Positions 19,960 through 30,080 of a stretch of 64,000 nucleotides of DNA are shown in pieces. The notes below the pieces were generated by a model that was given only the letters and a program-made list of their open reading frames with translations, did no database searches and was not told where the DNA came from. How positions within the stretch are numbered: the stretch's first letter is position 1; each line of letters begins with the position of its first letter. This stretch comes from Doryteuthis pealeii (Eukaryota > Mollusca > Cephalopoda > Myopsida > Loliginidae), in contig CM042163.1 in assembly GCA_023376005.1 (NCBI GenBank), positions 4,965,961 to 5,029,960 on the forward strand. The letters run 5' to 3'. The translations under genes were made by a program, and so were the position numbers.

Positions 19960-20325
19960 TAAATACTAACAAATGAGATTGTTGACACCATTCCGTCCAC
20001 TAAGGACGATGGCGTAGTGTAAAAAAAATTTAAAAAATTATCTGCATCTTGGCAAGTGACTCTGCAGGCCAATTCTTGAGTGAGAGTCTTTGGTGCACTG
20101 AATGCACACAAACTGTGATGCTTTCTGGGATGTTGTCTTTTCTCCCTCTTTCTGGCTCTCTTTGCTGCCACAAGGCTACTCTCCTCTCTGCCTCACCCCT
20201 CTCCGTACCTTGCTTAACATTAAGGCGCCAGGCTACTCTATTTTTTTGCATCTACCTCCCACGTGTTTGTGTCAATATGGCATATCCTCATGACTCTCCT
20301 GCAGACATCTTTAAATCGTAGGCGT
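19960..20325 (-). pseudogene. LINE ORF2 C-terminal fragment (second LINE lineage)
   Basis: Minus-strand frames contain FKDVCRRVMRI, CHIDTNTWEVDA, LNVKQGTERGEAERRVALW and ITVCVHSVH. These match the typical tail of many jockey/CR1-like LINE ORFs, where a WR..VK.G..R.E..R..LW helix precedes a Cys/His knuckle. The pieces fall in different frames and the knuckle is degraded, so the copy is dead. It is a different lineage from the HAGHCWRS-type LINE ends in this window. Confidence 0.6.
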
Positions 20326-20339
20326 AGTCTACCAATCAA

Positions 20340-21600
20340 TCGGGAGCCTTTTACTAATACAAATGATATGTGTATTAAGCATTATATAGATTGTTACTGT
20401 ATATTCTTTGTGGATCATTTATTACAAAAAAAATAAAAAATCCTTTCTTACTTAAATAACTCCTTTTGACTTTGTTTTGTTTTGTACAATTTCCACGGCT
20501 TCTGCTATTACTAGTTAAAACTAAAATTAAGAATCAAAAAAGAAAGTCACTAATAATACTAACAGTACTTAGTGAATTAAAAAGTAATGTTTTCCTTGAG
20601 TGAACATCTATTTATACAAAAACTGAAACCAAACTAAAAGTCGTACTAAATTTCAGTATTGAACAGTCACCTGGCACCATCCTGAGTCAATCTCTCAATG
20701 AACTAATTAGAATTAGAATTAACAATATTAACAAATGATATTTGTGTATTAAATATTATATAGATTGTTATTGGATATTTTTTCCATTACTTATTGCAAA
20801 GGCAACAATAGGATTTATATGTAAAAAAAAAATTTTTTAAATTAAAAATTGTAAACCATTCTGTAAAATTCTTATTCTTCAGAATTCTTTGGTGGTATAC
20901 TGCACCTGATGACCTTTACAGGTTATTTAGTATTTATGTATCTTCTCAACAAGTTTAACAAAATGATGGAAAATCAAGTACTAGTCAGCTGAAGAAAAAG
21001 TCTATCAAAAGATGAAGATGATAATAATAACAATAATAATAATGATGATAATAATCCAGAAAATGAATCGAATAATAATACAAAACAAGGATTTATTTTA
21101 AATCCGATCTTTTTTGAATTACTTCAAAAAAATATTTTGGACAAGAGGAATTAACTGAAGTAAAAATTAAGAGTTTTCCCCACCGAGTAAGATTTGGATT
21201 TTCTAAAAGATTTTGCTGAGGTCAAAAACGAGGAAATAACAAACAAACAAAAAATCAAATTAACAAATGAAAATCAGAAATTTATGGAAATTGTTGTCAT
21301 GAAACTGTTGTTAATATATCCAAGGAAAATAATTGTTTGGGTTAAAGTTCAAATCCAGTCAAGGTTAGTAGTTTTTATGTTTTTTTTTAATAAGAATACC
21401 ATAAAAAGAATAGGAACATTGAATAATTTTCATTCTCTTGTAAAATCTACAATATAAACAAAGCTTAAAATATCAATTTGATAAAAATTTAGCATTTTCT
21501 TGTATGAAAGGATTTTGAAAAGATAAAGGTCAACTTATGGTCTTTTTAAAACAAAGATTCAGTCTTTACATGGCTACAAAGAAATTTTACTTATTAAGAT
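20340..21600. other. AT-rich DNA with a local duplication; no gene seen
   Basis: AATGATATGTGTATTAAGCA and TTATATAGATTGTTACTG (20363) recur in diverged form at 20735-20775, implying a duplication about 375 bp apart. An (AATAAT/GATGAT)n run lies near 21015-21060. The 87-residue plus-strand ORF at 21194-21457 is lysine/isoleucine-rich and not recognised. Confidence 0.4.
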
Positions 21601-21613
21601 ATATATATATAAA

Positions 21614-21795
21614 GGATGTGACACAAGGTCAATTTCTTAAGCGGAGTTCAACAGGTTTGAATTCAGAGTTTTCCTTCTCCTAGACCGGTTGCCTAACCAA
21701 GGTTAAAGAGCCCAGTCTGACCTACTATTTATCCATAGCTGGAGGAGAGTAGGATTCATACCTTTCCCAAGGGTATTAGCGCTATATTAGCGTTA
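21614..21795 (-). mobile_element. tRNA-derived SINE (family 1), body only
   Basis: AGGATGTGACACAAGGTCAA, CTAGACCGGTTGCCTAACC and TTTCCCAAGGGTATTAGCGC are the reverse complement of the family 1 body. Flanked by short (TA)n runs on both sides; the tRNA-like head is missing. Confidence 0.65.
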
Positions 21796-22082
21796 TATAT
21801 ATATATATAAAAGGGTTTCATAATTTGCTTGGAGCATTGTGTTTATATTGGTTTGGTGGTTGGTTTTGAAGGCTATCACAATGCAAGTGTAAAGAAAAAT
21901 ATGGTGATAACTATGGTGTTGTTATGGACAGTCGCTAGCAACAGCTTGAATTTCAGAAATCTTCTGTTGAAAAGATTTTTTTCTCAAAATATTAAGATTA
22001 AATTACAGGTTAACAAACACCACCATAGTTACCTTAGTACAGCTTAATGAAACATATTTAAAAAGAAAAAATGCTGCCAAAA

Positions 22083-22085
22083 TAC

Positions 22086-22125
<40 letters not shown>

Positions 22126-22500
22126 TTTATATTTTTGCTTCACAAGTTAATTTCGCAGAATTTCTCTGTGCTGTATCGGTGGCCGAGGCAGTATAGTTTC
22201 TGACTATCCTGCTGAAGTCCCGGTTTCAATTTCTGTCGGAGGGAGATCGTTAGTATACATCGCTGATGAGACTTAATAAAGTCGAAACAGCTGCTGTATG
22301 ATGTTCTACACGCCGAGTAATTCTTTGCAAGATTCACTTGTCAATATTTTTTATCTTCTATAATTATCGAATTTTATGCGATATGCGCATTGTAATTGCC
22401 TTCAAGCAAAAATATAAATATTAATATATACTTTATTCAACAATGCTTCTAAAAATAAACAAACATCCCAAAATCTTATATATATATATATATATATATA
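22083..22500 (+). mobile_element. (TA)n-flanked repeat unit carrying a hammerhead
   Basis: Between (TA)n at 22091-22120 and (TA)n at 22479-22500 lies a unit of about 350 bp. The bases TATAAATATTAATATATA recur in inverted form at its two sides (22118-22135 and 22412-22432), so the unit may be another inverted-repeat element with arms mostly decayed. A complete hammerhead core is at 22257-22304. The 65-residue minus-strand ORF across it has no recognised domain. Confidence 0.5.
22257..22304 (+). ncRNA. Hammerhead ribozyme, complete core
   Basis: Reading 5' to 3': ACATCG (stem I), CTGATGA (core 22263-22269), GACTT-AATA-AAGTC (stem II, 5 bp with the standard G10.1-C11.1 pair), GAAA (22284-22287), CAG-CTG-CTG (stem III, 3 bp), TA (U16.1 and H17), TGATGT (stem I partner, 6 bp with one U-G). 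Every conserved core residue is present. The short stem III resembles retroelement hammerheads. Cleavage is predicted after the A at 22298. No experiment supports activity here. Confidence 0.85.
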
Positions 22501-22600
22501 TTCCAGAAAGGATCACTTCTAACAGGCGTCATGTGCAGCTTGTATAATCAGACTTACTTATTGGAGAAACATAATGAGAGTATGTATTTACCCAACCCCT

Positions 22601-22800
22601 CCGCACAAGCAGGATGTGAAACAAGGTCATTATTAAGCATAGTCTAACAGGTTAAAATTCAGATTTTCCTTCTCATAGGCCAGTCTGCTATACAAAGTTT
22701 AAAGAGACCAGTCTGCCATACTATTTACCCATAGCTGTGGGAAAATAGTTGGATTCTGACCTTTCTCCAGGATATTAGCGCTATGTGAAATGTAAACAAT
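22601..22800 (-). mobile_element. tRNA-derived SINE (family 1), body
   Basis: CAAGCAGGATGTGAAACAAG, TAGGCCAGTCTGC, ACTATTTACCCATAGCTGTG and GGATATTAGCGCTATGTGAA are the inverted family 1 body, diverged from the 21614 copy. It directly precedes a Helitron-like B start at 22809. Confidence 0.6.
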
Positions 22801-22808
22801 GTCAACTA

Positions 22809-22935
22809 TACATATATAAAGAGCAGCTAGTGTGTATGTATATATGTATGTGTGTACGTATGTCTGGATGAAACTACGAAAATAAAACAACAACAAAGTA
22901 AATATATATATACACATTAAATATCACAGTCATGT
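22809..22935 (+). mobile_element. Helitron-like element B, 5' end fragment
   Basis: CATATATAAAGAGCAGCTAG and repeats of TATGTATG, then AAACTACGAAAATAAAAC and ACACATTAAATATCACAG, match the first 120 bp of the complete copies at 50999 and 58717. The 3' hairpin and CTAG end are absent. Confidence 0.5.
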
Positions 22936-22959
22936 TAAGCAAACGAGATGAAGTAAAAA

Positions 22960-23310
22960 AAATGTATTGTATTTACATTATGATCAAATGCATTTAAATT
23001 TCTCCCTTAATTTATTTCATTTCACAGGAACAGGAACATGAAAAAAAAAAAAAAGACATTTTTATACTTCATCTCGTTCGATTAAAATGACTTAGAATTA
23101 TGCCCCTCACCCCCATTCCTTGGCCTACTCACTTTGAAATAGGAAAGAAATTTGGTCAATATAAAATCAACAGTCACCTCTTGAAATAAAAAGATAAGTC
23201 TCTTATTTTTTTTATAGTAAATATTGTATTTACATTATACTCAAATGCATTTTAATTTCTCCCCTAATTTATTTCATTTCACAGGAACATGTAAAAAAAA
23301 AAAAAAAAAA

Positions 23311-23313
<3 letters not shown>
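22960..23313 (+). repeat. Duplicated block of about 85 bp
   Basis: TTGTATTTACATTAT, CAAATGCATTT, AATTTCTCCC and TTATTTCATTTCACAGGAAC, followed by poly-A, occurs at 22964-23055 and again at 23225-23313. Both copies end in poly-A and GAC, suggesting a retroposed or tandemly duplicated short repeat. Confidence 0.55.

Positions 23314-23368
<55 letters not shown>
23314..23368. repeat. (TA)n microsatellite, 55 bp
   Basis: Long pure (TA)n immediately after the poly-A end of the duplicated block and left of the GAAACCAATGG repeat (23570-23660). Confidence 0.9.
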
Positions 23369-23370
<2 letters not shown>

Positions 23371-23569
23371 AAGTAAACAAACAGACAATGTGTTTTGATA
23401 TGGCTTTTTTTAGCCGACAATTTTTGGGAGAATATGTGCTTAATTGAAGTCGTACTTAATTTTTGAAAATTAATTAATTAATAATTAATGAATTAGGCCG
23501 GAATACCTATTCAAATGTAAGGCTAAACAAATCGAGAAAAATCATTGGAGAATTGAAAATAAAGTGCTC

Positions 23570-23670
23570 AATTATGGGTGTAAGAGCTGTATTTAACAAT
23601 AAGTGGCTACCATGCTGCTTTGAAACCAATGGTAACAATTGCACCTTAAATGTATTGTACACGATAACAA
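23570..23670 (+). other. GAAACCAATGGTAAC repeat, hammerhead relic
   Basis: Related to the minus-strand repeat at 11044-11220. GAAA, CC-AAT-GG and TA could form the 3' half of a hammerhead, but the CTGANGA box is not preserved. Listed because its partner keeps CTGATGA. Confidence 0.3.
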
Positions 23671-24469
23671 ATTATGAGAGAGGGAGATAGAGGGGGGAGG
23701 GAAAGTAACAGCCTAATTCATTTGTAATTGTAATTGTAAAATGTCTCAATAAAGAAGAAGACAAAATAAAGAGAGATTATTAAAAAGAAATCTTCTAATT
23801 TAGAAAGAAGAAAAGCAAAAGTTTTGTTTTGTCACTCGTTTTATTAGAAGGGTCTATTTATAAAGACGATCCTTTGACTTTAAAATGTTAACCTCAAGTT
23901 CAGGTGGGTGCATATTCTGACCTCTCCCCCGCCCCAAAAAAAAAAAACTTTTTTTTCTATTGAGGTGAGAACCGTTAGCCAATAATTATTAAAGGCTTTG
24001 ATTTGATGACCTCAGAACAACTATTCATTTTGTTATTGTGGGGTGGGGGAGGGGATGTGCAGATTAAAGATGGAAACACACACACACAGAAACACACAGA
24101 CAGACATCTCTTGACAATATAATCAACTCTTCAATTTGACAATCAAAATAACTTGTTAATTGAAAAACTATCAACACATTCTTTCAGGCGTGAAGTTGAC
24201 TTCATAAAATAATTGAGCAGAAGAAGAAGAAGACGAAGAAGAACATAATTTTCATTTCTACTTAAGATTTATTTCAGCAAATCAACAATTCTCATCTCTC
24301 AAAATAGAAATTCACTTTCAAAAAATTAGAGTTTTCTTATTTTGTATTATTTTGATTTTTCAGACTATTGTCCTCAACTTTGATTTTTTTAATTTCTCTC
24401 AATTCCCCGTCCTACTTACTCCCACTGCTGCTCGTTCGTTTAACCACATTCAGCGTTTAAATAGAACCA

Positions 24470-24605
24470 GGAACAAACTCAATTACATCTACCCCTGAAG
24501 ATGGCCCCTTTGGAGTGCTGAAAGTACTAGTGATGAAAACTTTGGTGTACTAATCAACAGACTCCACCCTGATATTGAAAAATTGGCCAGAAAAGATTGA
24601 AAAGA
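24470..24605 (+). other. CCTGAAGATGGCCCC...GAAAGTACT repeat
   Basis: Second copy of the repeat at 11281-11460, with ACATCTACCCCTGAAGATGG, GTGCTGAAAGTACTAG and CCACCCTGATATTG blocks. The CTGAAGA and GAAA boxes are present but stem II is mismatched. Confidence 0.4.
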
Positions 24606-24639
24606 AACTCATCAGACATGAAATGTCTGTCTTGTTCCA

Positions 24640-25166
24640 CACTGTATTCATCTTTATTGTTATATACACAACAATTTGGCTGATGTGTCCTTCAGCCTTC
24701 TTTGAATGTTTCTAGTCAAACTGAAGAACCTTCATGTCATAATCAGGAGCCGTCACAGAACTTTGAACCAAACGCTTTTTTATTTAATTGGGGTAGATTG
24801 TTCCCATTTCATTAACCATAACTAGTACAAGTTTTAAGCTATGTTAAGTATTATATGTTATCGCCTGTAGTCAGGATTGAACCTGCAGCCTCCAGATGAT
24901 TGTCACTTAGAACTGTATTAACAAGAACTGTTAGTGTAATGAGAAGAGTCTACCCCATTGGATTAAATAAAGGGTTCAGTTCAAAGTTCCGTGAAGGTTC
25001 CCAATTCCGACAAGAAGGTTCACAAGTTCAAGCAGAGGGTTCCAGAGTTTGAGAAGGTTCCTGAGTCCAACAAGAAATACCTGAAGAAGGCCAGAGGACA
25101 CATCAACCAAAACGTGGTGTAGATAATAATAAAGATGAGGACAATAGTCCGAATAATCCAAATCAA
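24640..25166. mobile_element. CTGAAGAAGGC inverted element, nearly full
   Basis: The left end has the minus-strand motif (ATACACAACAATTTGGCTGA ... CCTTCAGCC at 24662-24700). The right end has the plus-strand motif (CCTGAAGAAGGCCAGAGG at 25079, then AACGTGGTG and AATAAAGATGAGGACAATAG). Between them are a tRNA-like remnant (AGGATTGAACCTGCAGCC, 24872-24889) and GACAAGAAGGTTC-type repeats. The same layout is seen at 28985-29510. Minus-strand ORF 24976-25161 is a translation of the repeat and is not a gene. Confidence 0.55.
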
Positions 25167-25440
25167 TAAGACATCAAAGGAAAGGACCTTTTTATTTATT
25201 TTTTTTTTGTTTAAAACTTTTACTTATTCCCTTTGAAGTGTTAACAAACTACATCAATACAGGTGTATTTTTACAGGTGTACAGGAAATGCTAATAAACC
25301 TTCTTTTTTTCTCACTAAATGATCCTGATTCTTCTTGTGACACATGTCGGAATGATAGGCATACAAAAACAATGAGATCATAATTTGAACAAGATCTTCA
25401 AAAGTTCTTTGATCAACAAACTATTAAAAAGTATACACAG

Positions 25441-25520
25441 AGAACACCTGAGGAAGGCCGGAGGATAAAGTGTCTGAAATGTTGTGTTTATATATCCCAT
25501 AATAAAGATGAGGACAAAAT
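25441..25520 (+). other. CTGAGGAAGGCC...GAAATGTTGTG motif, diverged copy
   Basis: CCTGAGGAAGGCCGGAGG, GTGTCTGAAATGTTGTG and AATAAAGATGAGGAC match the CTGAAGAAGGC family. Single copy without an evident inverted partner. Confidence 0.45.
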
Positions 25521-25634
25521 TATTTACACCAATACATATTAGACAAGGAATCTTAATGAAGGAATCAAGAGACGTTAATAGAACAGACTTGCAGACACAG
25601 AGAATCTGAGATTTGGCAGAAGATATTTAGAAGG

Positions 25635-25757
25635 AGGGGAAGGAACCAATTCATCTGAGTCAAGATAATTGGATGGGGGGGGGGGGGGCAATTCATCTGG
25701 GTCAAGATAATTGAGGGGGGAGTGGGGGGGCAATTCATCTGGGTCAAGATAATAAAC
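25635..25757 (+). repeat. Minisatellite of about 48 bp with long G runs
   Basis: CAATTCATCTGGGTCAAGAT followed by AATTGGATGGGGGG-type G runs is repeated three times. The run of about 14 G at 25675-25688 is one of the longest in the window. The overlapping minus-strand ORF (25565-25759) is a translation of this repeat. Confidence 0.7.
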
Positions 25758-26410
25758 AAGGAACTAAACTAAAAAGTTTGTCAGTGCTTTTTTGTCAGGA
25801 TACACATTGGTTTATCAGAAAGGAAGGGGATTATAGAAGTGGGTATTTACCCAACCCATTCCCCCACAGGTAGGATGTGACACAAGGTGGCAATTATGAG
25901 CTATCTGGCAAGGATCAAATTCAACTAACTTTCGAACCATAACACCAAAATGGGACACCCAGAGGGAGTGGGGTAGGAGTATTGTGGGTGTGGAATTAGA
26001 CATCAATGAGTTTGGTTTATTTCTGTTTTTCAGTCTGGCTTAAAATGTTCATGTGAGCAGAAAATGTAATCCCATTCAGAATTTGTAGACAGTGTTATTT
26101 TGATTTGAGAAGATAAACGAGGAGACGCTCAACAAAGTCAACTAAATAAAAATTCTTATGGAAGGCAAAAGAAAATATTTCTGAAAACTTTTCAATTCTT
26201 CAGAGATATTGGCCAAATTGAAAAATGAACAAAGTTTAAAAAACTGAACCGTTACAAAAAAATGGACCGGGCCAATCATGCAAGCTTTATGGGAAGAGAC
26301 GGGTGGAGGGTTAAATGTTTCATAACTAAATCCAATTATATTGTTACATATTTCATAGGGAACTTATGAATTATGTACGTAACTGTAGTTAGATATTTTG
26401 AATAAGATTT

Positions 26411-26460
26411 CATTAGATTTAAAATCGGAAGGTTAACACCTTCCGATTTTAAATCTAATG
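26411..26460. other. Perfect 50-bp hairpin
   Basis: CATTAGATTTAAAATCGGAA plus GGT, loop TAAC, and the exact reverse complement: 23-bp arms without mismatch. Flanking AAT/AATAA is not clearly duplicated. It could be a miniature foldback insertion. It does not look like a transcription terminator for any gene seen here. Confidence 0.7.
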
Positions 26461-26636
26461 AATAATAAGTGGGGAATTTGCGTAACCGTTAGGATTATGA
26501 TTAGTTTATGATGACCCTGAATTGACTCCTCCAGAAGGCACCATTACAGGCGATAATATTAATTATGTTTCACCTTAGGACAATGGAGAGGAGCACACCT
26601 TAAAAAAAAAAAATGCTATAGTTTAATCTTTTTAGA

Positions 26637-27059
26637 TTAAAGCGACAATTCTTCCAAGCCATAGTTGTATCAGTGCTACTGTATGGCTGCACCACTGGGA
26701 CCCTAACGAGGCGCATTAAGAATAAGCTAGATGGGAGCTGCACAAGAATCTTAAACAAATCGTGAAAAACAACACCCCACAAGAAAGCAGCTGTATGGCC
26801 ACTTGCCTCTTATCACACAAACGATCTAAGTGAGATTAACAAAACATGCTGGAGAAGCAAGAACAAACTCATAAGTGACGTTCTCCTGAAGAAGCCAGTA
26901 CATGGGAACACCAGTGAGGGCCGACCAGCAAAGACTTACATTGACCAGCTCTGTACAGATACTGGATGCTGCGCAGAGGACCTGCCAGGAGCAATGAATG
27001 ATAGGGACAGTTGGCAAGAGAGTGTCATGGATATCCGTGCTGCTAGCATGACATAATGA
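26637..27059 (+). pseudogene. LINE 3' end, RT C-terminal region, broken frames
   Basis: Plus-strand frames encode VVSVLLYGCTT-like, LTRRIKNKLDGS-like, PLISHKRSK-like and KTYIDQLCTDTGC segments, then MNDRDSWQE and a CATGACATAATGA end. This is the same LINE lineage as 3060-3396 and 52292-52764. Frameshifts split it, and it ends near 27059 without a long (ATG)n tail. Confidence 0.7.
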
Positions 27060-27342
27060 GATTAACCTATTGGCTTCATCAGCATTCTTCCTCTTGGGGA
27101 CCTCAGGTGTCGAACAATCAACTCAGCTTTTGCCCATTTAGATGACAGGGGAGGTGCTGCCTGGGGGAAGAGCCCCTGGGACCAAACATGCAATCTTGAC
27201 CAGCCACCAGACGCAAATGACAAAGGTGGTGCATTTGGAAACACATACCATCATCCAGTGAAGCATAGAGAATGTTCAGTTATGCAATTTGTTGTTGTAT
27301 TAGGGTTAAATATTGGTTTGATTTTTTTGGACTGTTGTCATT

Positions 27343-27890
27343 GTAGGCGTTATTTTCGTATTTGCCTGGGGAGTTGTCTGCCTGTTTAGTTCGCTGGTTC
27401 CCGCTAGGGGCCTTTGATATTTAAGCGGCTGATTTGAACGTCTCTTTCTCTTTTCCTGTTGCTCGACCTATGAGACACCATGGGTTAGACACGGTCTACC
27501 CCCTTCTCGGGCTTCGGCCCTTAACACTGGCCACTCACTGCTAGTAAGTCTTGTATACGATATATGACTATCCTTTAGTCATGTATCCGTAACTATGTTT
27601 TTATGTACATTTAGGTATCTCTTTGATACCTAAATATCTTGTATTTTACCATTCATGAATGTGTCATTATCTCTACTCTTGTATATGTATTTATATTACT
27701 TATGTATGTATGTTTATGTACACCTATGTATTATGTACCCTGTTTATTCTGTGCTGTATATAAAATGTTTTGTCTATCAACCTTTGTCAGAGTTTTATCT
27801 TCAAGTATTATCACTTTGAATCTTACAACTGGTGACCCCGACATGATAGAAACGTTTTGTGAAGGCTTGGTTTTGCATTTGGAACTTTAA
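27343..27890 (+). mobile_element. LTR-A with adjoining primer-binding site; internal region truncated
   Basis: The LTR runs from TGTAGGCGTTATTTTCG to CTTTGAATCTTACA (27343-27827, 485 bp). It holds a TATA-like GATATTTAAGCGGC and an ATATAAAATGTTTTGTC end region. It is followed after two bases by TGGTGACCCCGACATG, whose TGG start fits a tRNA primer-binding site of a Ty3/Gypsy-type element. Only about 60 bp of internal sequence remains, then a CTGAAGAAGGC repeat begins (27897). The 83-residue ORF across the junction is not a gene. Confidence 0.75.
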
Positions 27891-27896
27891 TCCTTA

Positions 27897-27985
27897 CATC
27901 ATCTTTATTGTTGTATGTAAAAATACAACGTTTCTGCCACTGTATCGTCTGGCCTTCTTCAGGTGTTTTCTGTCTATCCGAGCAA
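27897..27985 (-). other. CTGAAGAAGGCC...GAAACGTTGT hammerhead-like motif
   Basis: On the minus strand CTGAAGAAG is followed by GCCA, a ten-base loop, TGGC and then AGAAACGTTGTA. The GCCA/TGGC stem is perfect. As in the rest of the family there is an extra G at the stem foot and no evident cleavage site. Confidence 0.5.
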
Positions 27986-28419
27986 TGACCCAACCTGGGA
28001 AATCATCTTCAATAGTTTGACTGTTGAACAAACAAAGCATCAAAGTGTTGATTAATTTGTGCAGATTGAAGGAACGATATAAAAAAAAAAAAAAAAAAGG
28101 AAAATATATTTTAATATTTCTCAAGGATGATTTGGAAACTTTAGATTGAAAATCATTGCAAGAGTAGAAATTGGATATTCCTACAAGACAATGATCCATC
28201 CTCCCCTACCCACTCATCCAACCATCTAAAAAAAATTTTTAATTCAAAGTTCGTGATAGAATAGATGGAAAAAGAAATCAATGTCTTGCAATGGTTTTTG
28301 AAAAATTGTGGTGTTAATTAAAAATAAATTTTAAAAAAATGTTGGCCAAAGAGAGAAATTTCCATGGAAAACCTGTCAAAAGTATTTGTGTGCTTACCCT
28401 TGACTTAAAGGGGCAGGGC

Positions 28420-28610
28420 TGGATTTATTGCCAAGGGCCTAAGGTGCCCCCCTTGTAGGAAAATGCTGATAGGATCGACGCAATTTTTGTTTGCCCACAT
28501 AAAAATGAGACCTTGTGTCCAGTCCTCATACGTGGGATGAGAGGCAAATACCCTTACCCTAAAGATATTTGTCAAAAGTACACAGTAATCTGAAAGTCTT
28601 GTCACCCCTA
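28420..28610 (+). repeat. hAT-like end (GGGGCAGGGCTGGATTTATTG)
   Basis: CAGGGCTGGATTTATTGCC and AAGGGCCTAAGGTGCCCC resemble the CAGGGCCGGATT ends common in hAT-derived MITEs. A related pair of repeats with GGATTTACCAATAGATATAG and TTGGCCTAGGGCCC lies at 40715-41010. The far end was not found. Confidence 0.35.
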
Positions 28611-28984
28611 CGGATTCTTTTAACTTTCATTATTTTTTCGTTTAATAATATAATATATATGTTATGTAATCATTTTACCTCTTAAAAAGAAAAATCTTTA
28701 AAAATTAGATTAACTTCTAGAATTTCTGGTTGTATTATGGAATTATTTTACCTCTTAAAAAAATATGTACAGGGTGACAAGATCTTCGGACCAACCTGTA
28801 ACTGAACAAACGGGATTCACATTAAATTGTTGATTGATTGATTGTTATTTTACTTCAAAACTTTTTGATTGTTTTCAAATATTATCAATAATTTCATATA
28901 TTCACTTCATATTTTGTGTGTATCATTGTTGTATTCTCGTTTGGGAATAGTTTGAATTTAATAGAGCATAGGAGGAAAAAGTTT

Positions 28985-29510
28985 GTCTGAATTTTTCAGA
29001 TGAGACTTGATAATTTGGATTTTTCTGACTGTTGACCTCATCTTTATGGTTATATAAACATTTCAACTGATGTGCCCTCCGGCCTTCTTCAGGTGTTTCT
29101 GGTCAAACTCAGAAATTTTGTCTTTGAACTCAAGAGCCTTGATATCATAATCGGGAGCTTTCACAGAACTTCGAACCAAACCATTTATTCAATCCACTGG
29201 GGTAGACTGTTCTCATTCCGTTAACCATTACAGGGTACACGTGTTAAGCTATTTTAAGTATTTTATGTTATTATCGCCCTTGGTCAAGATTGAACCTGCA
29301 ACTAACAGATGATTGTCACTTTGAACTGTATTAACTCAACCTCTATATCCATTGCGCCATGAGTTCAAAGCTCAAGTTCAACAAGAAGGTTCTCGACTTC
29401 AAGGAGAAACACCTGAAGAAGGCCAGAGGGCACATTGGCTGAAACGTTGTGCATATATCAATGAAATTGAGGACAACAGTCCGGAAAATCCAAATAATAT
29501 AAAAAAGTTA
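28985..29510. mobile_element. CTGAAGAAGGC inverted element, best-preserved copy
   Basis: Left end on minus strand (29040-29095): CTGAAGAAGGCCGGAGGG, CATCAGTTGAAATGT. Right end on plus strand (29412-29465): CTGAAGAAG, then GCCA-GAGGGCACAT-TGGC, then TGAAACGTTGTG. Internal sequence shares AACTTCGAACCAAAC, GGGGTAGACTG and a tRNA-like AGATTGAACCTGCA segment with 24640-25166. Ends are marked by AATTTTTCAGATGAGACTTG-like and AATCCAAATAAT-like sequence followed by poly-T (29520-29546). Confidence 0.6.
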
Positions 29511-29517
29511 CACAATT

Positions 29518-29552
<35 letters not shown>

Positions 29553-29856
29553 AATATGCTCCAAGTAACACCTTGTTAAACTTTCTTCTTTTTCTTTTCA
29601 GGGTCTTTGTATTCATCCTAAAGTTGATGATGCCTTTATTATATTTTTAAAGTGATTCACAAGGTTGCCATCCTGAAATATATATAGCATCCGAGAATCT
29701 TTTAACAGAAATCCAAAACAAACACTTGATCTCTGGATGTATTACTGGGGGAAATCTTAGAGTAAACTTTCAAAAACTTTGGGATAAAACTTTTTCAGAA
29801 AGAAATCTTATGACTGATACTAGGGTTTCTTTTAGTGAAGAAAACGTTTTGTTTTT

Positions 29857-30080
29857 TTTTCTTTTTGCTCTGCCCTTTTTTTCTTTATGTGGGGTGGATT
29901 ACGACAATCCAACGTATTTTGATTTTTGGGGTTTTCTGAAGGAGAAGTTTTTTATGGACATTTTTGGATCACTGAATTCTAACCATTAACCAAAAGAAAT
30001 ATGAAAATGTCCCCGACATCCAACACCACGACCCCCACATAAAGAAGAAAAAAAAAGGGCAGAGCAAAAAAGAAAAAAAC
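29857..30080. mobile_element. Foldback element (TTTTGCTCTGCCC arms)
   Basis: CTTTTTGCTCTGCCC followed by poly-T and CTTTATGTGGGG (29857-29895) is inverted as CCCCCACATAAAGAAG, poly-A and GGGCAGAGCAAAAAAG (about 30033-30075). A second inner match, GGACATTTTTGGAT / AAAATGTCCCCGACATCC, lies at 29955 and 30006. No gene is present, and the 87-residue plus-strand ORF through the left arm is fortuitous. Confidence 0.55.
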
